A program made the position numbers and the translations under genes. Source: Paucibacter aquatile (GTDB lineage Bacteria; Pseudomonadota; Gammaproteobacteria; Burkholderiales; Burkholderiaceae_C). Taken from it: a stretch of 64,000 nucleotides of DNA. Below, in pieces: positions 46,195 through 53,973 of this stretch. The stretch lies in assembly GCF_002885975.1 (NCBI RefSeq), contig NZ_POSP01000003.1:620001-684000 (forward strand). The letters are read 5' to 3'. Within the stretch, counting starts at the first letter, position 1. Each line of letters opens with the position of its first letter. The notes beneath the pieces were generated by a model that was given only the letters and a program-made list of their open reading frames with translations, did not search any database and was not told the origin of the DNA.

Positions 46195-46812
46195 TCAGTT
46201 GCTGAAATCGCCCAGCAGGCTGCTCAAGGTGGCCGCAGGGATCTCGACATCGACCGGATAGGCCGGATGCTCACAGCCCACGGTGACCGAGGCGCCGGTG
46301 CGCAAGGCGTCGCGCTGCTCGGGGCTGAAATCGAATCGCAGAAAATGAATCGAGCTCACCGCCGAGGGTGCGGCCGGCGCGGCGCCATCGGGCGAGCCAG
46401 CTTTGGGCTCCGGCGGCATGTCCTCGTTGGCCACGGCGTAGACCCGGCCCAGGCCTTGGATCTCCACAAAAAAGCGCTGCTCGACGCCGGCCAGCTGGGG
46501 CAGCTCCTGCTCGCGCTGGCGGGCGTCGGCAAACTCGATCATCAGCGTGGCCCGCCAGTCGCTGCCGCGCGGTGCCAAGGCCGCGTAGAGCACGCGCTCG
46601 CGTTCCACATCCTCAGGGTCGACCAGGCGCTCGGCCAGCAAGACCTCCTGCAGCTGGTAGCGCAGGGTCTGCTCGCTCTCGAACTGCAGACGCATGTGCT
46701 CGCCCAGCAGCACCGAACGGCGCTGCCGGTGCTCCAGGATGTCCTCGTGGTGGGCTCGCCGGTAGTCGCTGTAAGCCTCGAGGCTCAACACGCTGTCTGC
46801 GCTGATGCTCAT
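46195..46812 (-). CDS. DUF3501-family protein
   Basis: 205 residues from ATG 46812, with AAGGAG six bases upstream. Family marks are LEAYSDYRRAHHEDILEHRQRRSVLLGEHMRLQFESEQTLRYQLQEVL near the start, then RGSDWRATLMIEF, and the C-terminal SSIHFLRFDFSPEQRDALRTG. It has no signal or membrane segment. In other Proteobacteria DUF3501 genes often sit beside a rubrerythrin or Fe-S oxidoreductase gene; neither is present here. Function unknown. Confidence 0.85.
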   Translation of the reverse strand: MSISADSVLSLEAYSDYRRAHHEDILEHRQRRSVLLGEHMRLQFESEQTLRYQLQEVLLAERLVDPEDVERERVLYAALAPRGSDWRATLMIEFADARQREQELPQLAGVEQRFFVEIQGLGRVYAVANEDMPPEPKAGSPDGAAPAAPSAVSSIHFLRFDFSPEQRDALRTGASVTVGCEHPAYPVDVEIPAATLSSLLGDFSN

Positions 46813-46891
46813 AAATCTCCTTCGCGCTCCACCATCTCTGGGCGCGACTGCATGGTAGCGCGCCAATCCAACGGCACGGCGGAGCTTGACC

Positions 46892-47761
46892 TCAGAGCAA
46901 GGCGCTGTACCAGCGCAGATCGAGCAGCTTGCGCGCCAGCTGGTGGCTGCGGCCTTGCGGGTCGGCCAGGTCATGCAGGATGTCGAAGTGGTTGCAGCCG
47001 GCAATCTCCTCGCAGATGGGCACGGCGCGCCGGCCCCAGGCCTGGCGGATCAGGCGGTTCTGGCGCCGGAACTCCTCGCTCTCCTCGCTGCCACAGACCG
47101 CATACAGCGGCGTGTCGGGTGCAGGGAAATGCACCGGACTGAGGCGCCGCACGCTGTCGGCATCGAGCTTCAGATCACCCTGCAGAAACGGCGTCTGTCG
47201 GATCGGGGTCAGGTCATGCAGGCCCGAGATCGACAGCACCCCCTTGACCAGATGGCGCGGCAAATCGGGCGCCACCGATTTCCAGTCGCAGCAGCTCAGC
47301 ATGGCGGCCAGATGCGCCCCGGCCGAATGCCCGACCAGCACGATGCGGTTGGGATCGCCTCCATGCTGGGCGGCATGGCGCCAGACCCAGGCCAGGCTGT
47401 GCACCAGCTGCAGCGGAATACGCTCCATGCTGACCGAGGGGCAGAGCGCGTAATTGGGCACCACCACCATCGCGCCCTCGTCGGTGAAGGCACTGGCGAC
47501 GAAGGAATGGTCCGATTTGTCGAGGGCACGCCAGTAACCGCCGTGCAGAAACACCAGCACCGGCGCCTGCGCCGCTTCCGTCGGAAACACATCGAGCCGC
47601 TCGCTGGGCGCGGCGCCGTAGGCAATGTCGAGCACGCAAGGCGCCTGATCCCGCACCAGCTGCGAGGCGCGCGTCCAACGATCGAGCAGCACCGCACTGT
47701 CGGGCACACGCGCCCGGTTGTTGTACTGGGCATCGAACCATTCGGCGCTGCGTCGAAGCAT
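46892..47761 (-). CDS. Alpha/beta hydrolase (kynurenine formamidase / esterase-like)
   Basis: 289 residues from ATG 47761, which has GAGGA eight bases upstream; another ATG 36 bp earlier lacks a site. The oxyanion motif HGGYW and nucleophile elbow GHSAGAH are clear, and the His is in CNHFDILHDL. The N-terminus RRSAEWFDAQYNNRARVPD and the HGGYW motif resemble the arylformamidase / hormone-sensitive-lipase-type BAH family. No kyn genes are nearby, so tryptophan breakdown is not supported by context. It is cytoplasmic, with no signal peptide. Confidence 0.87.
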   Translation of the reverse strand: MLRRSAEWFDAQYNNRARVPDSAVLLDRWTRASQLVRDQAPCVLDIAYGAAPSERLDVFPTEAAQAPVLVFLHGGYWRALDKSDHSFVASAFTDEGAMVVVPNYALCPSVSMERIPLQLVHSLAWVWRHAAQHGGDPNRIVLVGHSAGAHLAAMLSCCDWKSVAPDLPRHLVKGVLSISGLHDLTPIRQTPFLQGDLKLDADSVRRLSPVHFPAPDTPLYAVCGSEESEEFRRQNRLIRQAWGRRAVPICEEIAGCNHFDILHDLADPQGRSHQLARKLLDLRWYSALL

Positions 47762-47918
47762 GGAGGAATCCTCAAAGAGCTGGGGCCTTGGCAGCATGCC
47801 AAGCCACTCCGGTGCTGTCCACTGCGACAGGCTTGCCCAGCCCCGCTTGACGGGCCTGGGTGCCTAACTGTCGGCATGGGCGCAACAGCGGGTGCAGGCC
47901 CAGGCACAAGCGGGCAAG

Positions 47919-47952
47919 AAAAAAGCCCAGCGTACTTTCGTTCACTGGGCTT
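47919..47952 (-). terminator. Intrinsic terminator after the tRNA-Val pair
   Basis: AAGCCCAG (47923-47930) and CTGGGCTT (47945-47952) form the stem. On the minus strand it is followed by six T. Confidence 0.88.
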
Positions 47953-47956
47953 GATC

Positions 47957-48031
47957 TGGTGGGCGGTGCAGGGTTCGAACCTGCGACCCCTGCCGTGTGA
48001 AGGCAGTGCTCTACCGCTGAGCTAACCGCCC
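47957..48031 (-). tRNA. tRNA-Val (CAC), copy 2
   Basis: 75-nt cloverleaf on the minus strand, GGGCGGTTAGC to CCGCCCACCA with encoded CCA. The anticodon loop TTCACAC gives CAC. Its sequence is identical to the copy 77 bp upstream. Confidence 0.96.
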
Positions 48032-48108
48032 GGTAATCTGAGGCGGGCGACGACGATCAGGATTCTTGGGCGGGCTCGATACGATTGCCGAGCTCCGTTC
48101 AAAAAACC

Positions 48109-48183
48109 TGGTGGGCGGTGCAGGGTTCGAACCTGCGACCCCTGCCGTGTGAAGGCAGTGCTCTACCGCTGAGCTAACCGCCC
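48109..48183 (-). tRNA. tRNA-Val (CAC), copy 1
   Basis: 75-nt cloverleaf on the minus strand with anticodon CAC and encoded CCA, base-for-base identical to the copy at 47957. No terminator separates the two, so they are probably processed from one precursor. Confidence 0.96.
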
Positions 48184-48255
48184 GGTTGTCTTGGTCGCCT
48201 GTGCGTCATTTGCTTGTTTTTCAACCTGCAAACTTCGCTAACCGGGAAGCCCTCT

Positions 48256-48285
48256 ATTATGCCACGTGTTTTTTGAGCTCGGCAA
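48256..48285 (-). promoter_or_regulatory. Promoter of the tRNA-Val pair
   Basis: On the minus strand, -35 TTGCCG (48280-48285), 18-bp spacer, -10 CATAAT (48256-48261), then a G-rich discriminator GAGGGC. It predicts a leader of about 65 nt before the first tRNA. Confidence 0.5.
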
Positions 48286-48327
48286 GCCTTGCGCTGAAAA
48301 ACTTCAAAAAGGCGACTGAGAAGCGGC

Positions 48328-49035
48328 TCAGATGCCGTCTTGCCAGACCCGCTTGCCGCCGCTGCTCTTGTCCAGCTCGCCCAGCACCTTGGTGTGTGCG
48401 GCCAGCTCGGCCTCGTCGGCGCGCAACACAGGCAGCTCGAAGCTGCGCAGGTCCACCGCAGCCAGCTTGAACTCGGCCGAGTCGCTGTCCCCGCCGGCGT
48501 CGTCGATCAAGAGCGCGTCCTGGCCGCGCGTCATATTGATGTAGACGTCGGCCAGCAGCTCCGCATCGAGCAAAGCACCGTGCAGCGTCCGGCCCGAGTT
48601 GTCCACTTCCAGGCGGCGGCACAGCGCGTCCAGGGAATTGGCCTTGCCCGGGAACATCTCGCGTGCCATCAGCAACGTGTCGCGCACGCTGCCGACGACA
48701 TCTGTGATGGGCGGCTTGCGCAGGCGCTTCAGCTCGGCGTTGACGAAGCCGATGTCGAAGGGCGCGTTGTGAATGACCAGCTCGGCGCCGGTCAGGAACT
48801 CCAGCAACTCGTCGACGATTTCGGCGAACTTGGGCTTGTCGGCCAAAAAGGCCTCGGTCAGGCCGTGCACCCGCAGCGCGTCTTCATGGCTGGCCCGCTC
48901 GGGGTTGATGTAGAGGTGCAGGTTGTTGCCGGTCAGCTGGCGGTTGATCATCTCAACGCAGCCGATTTCGATGATGCGGTCACCGCCCTCAGCCAGCAGG
49001 CCGGTGGTTTCGGTGTCGAAGAAAATTTGACGCAT
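48328..49035 (-). CDS. dnaQ: DNA polymerase III epsilon subunit (proofreading 3'-5' exonuclease)
   Basis: 235-residue DnaQ. Exo I FDTETTG with Asp7 and Glu9, Exo II HNAPFDIGFVN, and Exo III HGALLDAELLADVY give the DEDDh active site. The C-terminal tail (about 190-235) should hold the region that binds the alpha subunit. The start ATG 49035 gives the invariant MRQIFFDTETTGL. It stands alone between the tRNA-Val promoter and lgt, not beside rnhA as in E. coli. Confidence 0.96.
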   Translation of the reverse strand: MRQIFFDTETTGLLAEGGDRIIEIGCVEMINRQLTGNNLHLYINPERASHEDALRVHGLTEAFLADKPKFAEIVDELLEFLTGAELVIHNAPFDIGFVNAELKRLRKPPITDVVGSVRDTLLMAREMFPGKANSLDALCRRLEVDNSGRTLHGALLDAELLADVYINMTRGQDALLIDDAGGDSDSAEFKLAAVDLRSFELPVLRADEAELAAHTKVLGELDKSSGGKRVWQDGI

Positions 49036-49127
49036 GGGTCAGTCGGTCACTCGTTCTGTCAGTCGTTCAATGTTGGCACGGCCGGGCGCAGGAGCCAGCC
49101 CGCTGCACCACTGCACCCCTGCTCCAA

Positions 49128-49928
49128 TCAGGCCGCAGGGCGGCGGCTGGCCCAGAGCCAGATGGCCAGGCCGGCCACGATCATGGGCAGGCTCAGCCAT
49201 TGTCCCTGACTCAGCTGCAGGGCCCGCAGGCCCAGGAAATCATCGGGCTGGCGGAAGAACTCGGTGACGAAACGCTGCGCGCCGTAGCCGATCAGGAACA
49301 GGCCTGAAACCTGGCCGGTCAGGCGCGGCCTGCGGGTGTAGAGCCACAGCAAGGTGAACAGGAACAAGCCTTCGCCCAGGAACTGGTAGAGCTGGGAGGG
49401 GTGGCGCGGCTCGGGCGAGCCCGATTGCGGAAACACCATGGCCCAGGGCAGGCTGGGATCGGCAAAGCGACCCCAGAGTTCCCCATTGATGAAGTTGCCG
49501 AGGCGCCCCGCGGCCAGGCCGGTGGGCACACAGGGCGCGATCAGATCGGTCACCTCGAAGAAGCGGCGGCCGCGCAGCTTGGCAAACAGCGCCATCGCCA
49601 CGATCACGCCCAGCAGACCGCCGTGAAAAGCCATGCCGCCCTTCCAGACCGCAAACACCTCCAGCAGGTGGTCGATGTAGTAATCGGGCTTGTAAAAGAG
49701 CACATAGCCCAGGCGCCCACCCAGCACCACGCCCAGCACGCCGAAGAACAGCAGGTCATCGACATCGCGCCGGCTCCAGCCGGCTTGCGCATACTGCGGC
49801 TGCTGCACGCGGCGGCCGGCCAGATACAGAAACATGCCGAAGGCGGCCAGGTACATCAGCCCGTACCAATGGATGGCCACAGGGCCGAGACGAAGGGCAA
49901 TCGGGTCAAACTGGGGATGAACCCACAT
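49128..49928 (-). CDS. lgt: Phosphatidylglycerol--prolipoprotein diacylglyceryl transferase
   Basis: 266-residue inner-membrane enzyme that adds diacylglycerol to lipobox cysteines. Landmarks are [32 protein letters not shown] with the essential His, the Lgt signature [14 protein letters not shown], and RHPSQLYQ. Seven hydrophobic segments fit the known topology. ATG 49928 starts [23 protein letters not shown], as in relatives. It is 92 bp upstream of dnaQ on the same strand. Confidence 0.97.
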   Translation of the reverse strand: MWVHPQFDPIALRLGPVAIHWYGLMYLAAFGMFLYLAGRRVQQPQYAQAGWSRRDVDDLLFFGVLGVVLGGRLGYVLFYKPDYYIDHLLEVFAVWKGGMAFHGGLLGVIVAMALFAKLRGRRFFEVTDLIAPCVPTGLAAGRLGNFINGELWGRFADPSLPWAMVFPQSGSPEPRHPSQLYQFLGEGLFLFTLLWLYTRRPRLTGQVSGLFLIGYGAQRFVTEFFRQPDDFLGLRALQLSQGQWLSLPMIVAGLAIWLWASRRPAA

Positions 49929-50117
49929 GGCGGCAATCCTGAAACGGTGAGGCACACAAGAACAGCGAGCGCGGACGTCCATGATTCGACCCCGCGCCTC
50001 AGGCCGGCATCATAGCCAGCAGGCCCGCAACAAGCCGCAGCACCCTACCCCACGGCAGGAACTGGCGCGGTCCGGCGCGGGCCGCGATACCGTCGAGTTC
50101 ACGCGATACTCCCGGCC

Positions 50118-51809
50118 ATGTCTGCCCTGCCCGCCCCCGCGCTTGCGGCCTCCGTGGCCCTGAGGCCAGCCCCACGCCTGGCGCGTGCGCGCTGGCGCCG
50201 GGTGCTGTCGGCCTGCCTGGGCTTGGGGCTGGGCCTGGGGCTTGGTCTGCATCTGGCCGCCAACACCGGGCCCGGGCCGGAGGCGCTGCACGCCGCCCGC
50301 GCACCGCGCCTGGCCGGCTTTGGCGAGGCCACCCAGCGCCGCATCGTCAGCCGCTCACCCGAGGCCCAAGCCTGGTTCAACCAGGGCTTGCAACTGGCCT
50401 ATGCCTTTGATGAGATCGAGGCGCGGCGCGCCTTTCGCGCCGCCCTCGCGGCTGACCCGCGCTGCACCCTGTGCGCCTGGGGCCTGGCCTGGCAATACGC
50501 CCCCAGCTACAACGCCCGGCTGCGCGAGGACCCGCGCAACGATCTGGCGCAGGCCCGCCACTACGCCCGCCTGGCCCAGCGCCTGTCCCTGGCCAATCGC
50601 GAAGCGCCGCTGGAGCGCGCACTGGCCGAGGCCATGCTGGAGCGACTGCAACTCGGCGACGTCAGCCAGATGCCCGCCGCCACCCTGGCCGTACTCGAAG
50701 CCTGCGGGCCGGACACCGACGAAACCCGCCAGGTCCACCCGCTCGACCGCGTGTTCGAGCGCCGCATGCGCATCCTCAGCGAGATGTTCCCGCAGGACCC
50801 CGATCTGCTGTCCTGGTGGGCCGAGGCCTTGTTCGTCGTCCACCCCGACCCCTCGGGCCTGGAGATCCTGTGGGCCGGCCTGAGCAGCCGCCTGCTGGAG
50901 GCCCTGAGCCAGCACCCGCAGCACACCGGCGTGATCCACTACCTGAGCCATGCGGCCGACACCGTCGAAGATGCGCCGCGCGCCATCAACGCGGTGCAGA
51001 ACCTGCAACACCTGGCCCCCGCCTCGCCGCATCTGCAGCACATGAGCTCGCATCTGCTCGTCAAACTGGGCCGTTATGGCGAGGCCGTGCAGGCCAACCA
51101 GCGCGGTCTGGCGGCGCAAGCCGCGCTGGACCGCCAGCTGCACACCCAAGGCTTCAGTCCGGGCACAAACTGGAATCCGCACAACCAACGCTTTCTGTGG
51201 GTCGCCGCCCAGCTCGGCGGCGATTTCAAAACCGCCCTGGCCATGGCCGAGCAGCTGGCGGCCGAAGCCCCGGCCGGCGAATGGGGCGATTTCCTGCGCG
51301 GCCTGCCCTGGCTGACCTTGGTGCATTTCGAGCGTTGGCGCGACGTCCTCGCGCGCTCGACTTCCGCGGGCATCGAGCCGACGCTGCTGGCCCATGCTCG
51401 CGGCTTGGCACGGCTGCGCCTGGGCCTGATCCAGGATGCGCAATCCGATCTGGCGCTGCTGCAAACCCATCTGGACGCACAAACGGCCAGCGACAACCCA
51501 CGCAAGCCCGCCCGCATTGCCTGGGCCCGCCTGCTGCTGGCGCCGTTGCAGGCCGAGCAGGCCTGGGCCCGCGGCGATCGCGCCGCCGCCCTGTCCACTC
51601 TGAAAGAGGCGGTGGACCGCGAGGCCGAGTTGAGCCCCAGCGAGCCGCCGCTCTGGGCCGCCAGCGCCCAGCGCTGGCTGGCTCAGATGCTCTTGCGGGC
51701 GCAGGATAGACCCGGCGCCCTCGCCGCCTTCGAGGCAGACCTGAAGACCTCCCCGGGCAACCGAGCCGCCCTGGACGGCCTGGCCACCGCGCAGCGCCTG
51801 CCGCGCTGA
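50118..51809 (+). CDS. Membrane-anchored TPR protein with conserved His motif
   Basis: 563 residues. A basic N-terminus is followed by a Gly/Leu alternating hydrophobic helix (near residues 33-48), probably an anchor or uncleaved signal. TPR-like helices start near residue 80 (AWFNQGLQLAYAFDEIEARRAFRAALAADPRC) and recur to the end. Between about 270 and 325 lies a His-rich segment with HTGVIHYLSHAAD and PHLQHMSSHLLVKLGRYGEAVQAN, which resembles the H-x-x-x-H / HMPSH pattern of a TPR family of unknown role. ATG 50118 is preceded by a weak site. It is divergent from lgt. Function not known. Confidence 0.8.
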   Translation: MSALPAPALAASVALRPAPRLARARWRRVLSACLGLGLGLGLGLHLAANTGPGPEALHAARAPRLAGFGEATQRRIVSRSPEAQAWFNQGLQLAYAFDEIEARRAFRAALAADPRCTLCAWGLAWQYAPSYNARLREDPRNDLAQARHYARLAQRLSLANREAPLERALAEAMLERLQLGDVSQMPAATLAVLEACGPDTDETRQVHPLDRVFERRMRILSEMFPQDPDLLSWWAEALFVVHPDPSGLEILWAGLSSRLLEALSQHPQHTGVIHYLSHAADTVEDAPRAINAVQNLQHLAPASPHLQHMSSHLLVKLGRYGEAVQANQRGLAAQAALDRQLHTQGFSPGTNWNPHNQRFLWVAAQLGGDFKTALAMAEQLAAEAPAGEWGDFLRGLPWLTLVHFERWRDVLARSTSAGIEPTLLAHARGLARLRLGLIQDAQSDLALLQTHLDAQTASDNPRKPARIAWARLLLAPLQAEQAWARGDRAAALSTLKEAVDREAELSPSEPPLWAASAQRWLAQMLLRAQDRPGALAAFEADLKTSPGNRAALDGLATAQRLPR

Positions 51810-51842
51810 AGCGTCAGCCGGCCGGCGCTTCAGCCTTGAAGT

Positions 51843-52850
51843 TCAGCCCAGCTCGGCCAGGCGCTTGCGCACCTCGTCCAGATTGCGTGGGTTGGCTTTC
51901 TTGTTGCCGAGGAAACGCTCCAGCACCGACTTGCCCTGGGTCTTGTCGCCCTTGGCCAGCAGGGCAAAACCGAGGCGATGGTCGACGGGATAGCGCTCGG
52001 CGCCCTCGGCCGTGCGGGCGCGCTCCAGCGATTTGATGGCCTCGTCGATCTGGCCGGTTTCGCTGAGCAGGCGGCCCATGCCGTAGTGGCCGGCCGCATG
52101 ACCGGGGAAGTCGCGCTGTAGGCGCTCGAAGATCGGCTTGGCCTTGGCGTACTGCTTGTCGGAGAAGAGCTGGATGGCCAGCTGATACAAGCCGGCGCGC
52201 TGGCCGGCGAGCAAATCCTTGTCCTCGCCAGGCTTGATCGCACTGAGCTCGCGCTCGGCCTCGGCCCAGCGCTCTTCCTTCATCTCCACGCGGGCGCGCA
52301 GCAGCTTGGCATGCTCGGGTTGGCGGGCCTGGGCAGCCTGGGCCAGATCGCGCGCCTTGGCGACGCTGCCACCGGCAATGCCCGGCGCCATCAGATAGAA
52401 CTGCTGCAAGGCATCGCGGGCGTCAAACAGCAGAGGATCGAGTTCCACCGCCCGGCTCAGGTTGTCCTTGATCTTGCCGCTGAGGCTGATGGCTTTCATC
52501 ATGCCGCCGTTCATGGCCTGCACACCTTGCAGGGAGCCCAGCACGTAAAAACACGCCGCCTGGGCCGGCTGCCGATCGGCGCAGGCCTGCACCGGCTTGA
52601 CGGCAGCCTCCAGCCGTTTGGCGTCACCCGACTCCAGCGCCAGCAGGCCCAGGGCCAGCACGGCCTGGCTGTCCTCGGGATCGGACTTGAGCCGGGTCTG
52701 TGCGGCCTGCTCCAGCTCAGCACTTTTGCCCGCCTCCAGCCAATCGCGCCACTGCGGGTCTTTCAGCACCTCGGCCTGGGCCAGGCTTGCGCTCAAGCTC
52801 AGACCCACGCTCAGGGCCAACACGGCAAGTCGAACAGTCTTCACGCGCAT
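51843..52850 (-). CDS. Periplasmic TPR-repeat protein
   Basis: 335 residues from ATG 52850 with GGAGAG upstream. The signal peptide ends SASLAQAEV near residue 28. The rest is helical repeats: a family-type N-terminal part (SLQGVQAMNGGMMKAISLSGKIKDNLSRAVELDP, about 110-145) and canonical TPRs from about 215 (AIQLFSDKQYAKAKPIFERLQRDFP, then GRLLSETGQIDEAIKSLERAR). The AMNGGMMKAISLSGKIKDN motif recurs in a family of exported TPR proteins of unknown function. It probably acts as a periplasmic scaffold. A strong hairpin lies in its leader. Confidence 0.85.
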   Translation of the reverse strand: MRVKTVRLAVLALSVGLSLSASLAQAEVLKDPQWRDWLEAGKSAELEQAAQTRLKSDPEDSQAVLALGLLALESGDAKRLEAAVKPVQACADRQPAQAACFYVLGSLQGVQAMNGGMMKAISLSGKIKDNLSRAVELDPLLFDARDALQQFYLMAPGIAGGSVAKARDLAQAAQARQPEHAKLLRARVEMKEERWAEAERELSAIKPGEDKDLLAGQRAGLYQLAIQLFSDKQYAKAKPIFERLQRDFPGHAAGHYGMGRLLSETGQIDEAIKSLERARTAEGAERYPVDHRLGFALLAKGDKTQGKSVLERFLGNKKANPRNLDEVRKRLAELG

Positions 52851-52871
52851 CACGGGCACTCTCCTTTTTTG

Positions 52872-52903
52872 GGGCCTGCGCATTAGAACGAGGCCGCAGG
52901 CCC
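52872..52903. other. Hairpin in the leader of the periplasmic TPR gene
   Basis: GGGCCTGCG (52872-52880) and CGCAGGCCC (52895-52903) pair perfectly around a 14-nt loop, 22 bp before the TPR start. On the minus strand it is followed by A-rich sequence and the ribosome site rather than T, so it is not a simple terminator. Confidence 0.5.
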
Positions 52904-52919
52904 GCGGTTGGCGGGGTAT

Positions 52920-53876
52920 TCACCGAGGGCCGGAGGTGGCTTCCGACACTTGCTGCGGAGGCGGCGGCGCCGCCAGCTGAGCCGCCACATGCTCGCCAAA
53001 ACGCCAGACGGCCGGCGCCGCGTCGCGCCGCCAGATCAACCGCGTCTCGCCTCGCGGCAGCGGCACCTGTTCCCCGGCCGGCGCCTGCAGCACACGGTAG
53101 ACCACACCCGGGCGCTGAAAGCCCTGCATGCTGGCCGGCACCCAGGCCGCGCCGATGCCGGCCGAGACCAGGTTGACGATGGTCTGCATCTGGATGGCCT
53201 CTTGCTCGATGCGCGGCTCGCAGCCCTGCGCCCGGTACACGGCCACCACGGCATCGAACAGCGAGGGCGCAATCGCCCGCGGGAACATCACCAGCGGCAA
53301 TCCCAGAACCTCGGCCAGAGGCAGCTGATCGAAGCGGGCCAGCGGCGAGTCGGCACTCAGCGCCAGCAGCAGGGGCTCGTCCGCCACCTGCAGCGACTCA
53401 AAGCCTGGCGGCACGGCGCCGCGGGCATGCAGCACAAAGCCGGCATCGATCTCGCCGGCCTCGAAGGCCTGCAGCTGCACATCGAGCGTGGCCTCGCGCA
53501 GGCTCAGCGCCACATCGGGCACCTGCTCGCGAAAACCCTTGAGCCAGCGCGGCAGCTCGCCAAAACCCAGGGTGGACACAAAGGCCAGGCGCAGCCGCCC
53601 GGCCGTGCCCCGCGCTGCCGCCTGGGCCAGGGCCGGCAGCTCGGCCGCCTGGGCCAGCAGGCCCTGGGCCAGGGGCAGCAAGGCCGCACCGGCCGGGCTC
53701 AGGCCCACCGAACGGCTGCTGCGAACGAAGAGGCTGGCGCCCAGCTCGGCCTCCAGTTTCTGGATGGCCTGGGTCAGCGGCGGCTGGGTCATGTGCAGGC
53801 GCTCGGCGGCGCGGCCGAAATGCAGCTCTTCGGCCACGGCAACAAACTGGCGCAGGCTGCGCAGATCCAGGCTCAT
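52920..53876 (-). CDS. LysR-family regulator, divergent from ilvD
   Basis: 318 residues. The winged-helix DNA-binding domain covers residues 1-65 (LRSLRQFVAVAEELHFGRAAERLHMTQPPLTQAIQKLEAELG), and the periplasmic-binding-like effector domain covers about 90-295. The tail is Ala/Pro/Gln-rich. The promoter region shared with ilvD is 97 bp and AT-rich, with a T-N11-A type inverted repeat, so it likely regulates ilvD and itself. The ligand cannot be deduced. Confidence 0.92.
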   Translation of the reverse strand: MSLDLRSLRQFVAVAEELHFGRAAERLHMTQPPLTQAIQKLEAELGASLFVRSSRSVGLSPAGAALLPLAQGLLAQAAELPALAQAAARGTAGRLRLAFVSTLGFGELPRWLKGFREQVPDVALSLREATLDVQLQAFEAGEIDAGFVLHARGAVPPGFESLQVADEPLLLALSADSPLARFDQLPLAEVLGLPLVMFPRAIAPSLFDAVVAVYRAQGCEPRIEQEAIQMQTIVNLVSAGIGAAWVPASMQGFQRPGVVYRVLQAPAGEQVPLPRGETRLIWRRDAAPAVWRFGEHVAAQLAAPPPPQQVSEATSGPR

Positions 53877-53895
53877 TGATTCATCCAGAGTATCA

Positions 53896-53908
53896 ATTCA
53901 ATCTGAAT
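53896..53908. promoter_or_regulatory. Candidate LysR-type binding site between lysR and ilvD
   Basis: ATTCA-ATC-TGAAT is a perfect 5-bp inverted repeat in the AT-rich divergent gap, matching the T-N11-A pattern of LysR regulators. AATATATTTG just to its right may be part of the ilvD promoter. Confidence 0.5.
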
Positions 53909-53973
53909 AATATATTTGAAAAGCAATCGACCCTTCGAGATACTGAAGCCACCCCAGCAGGAGACCTCACACC

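Noticed and set aside
47957..48183. Repeat-spacer-repeat pattern that could suggest a small CRISPR
   Set aside because: The 75-bp repeats are complete tRNA-Val genes with promoter and terminator; there are only two units and no cas genes.
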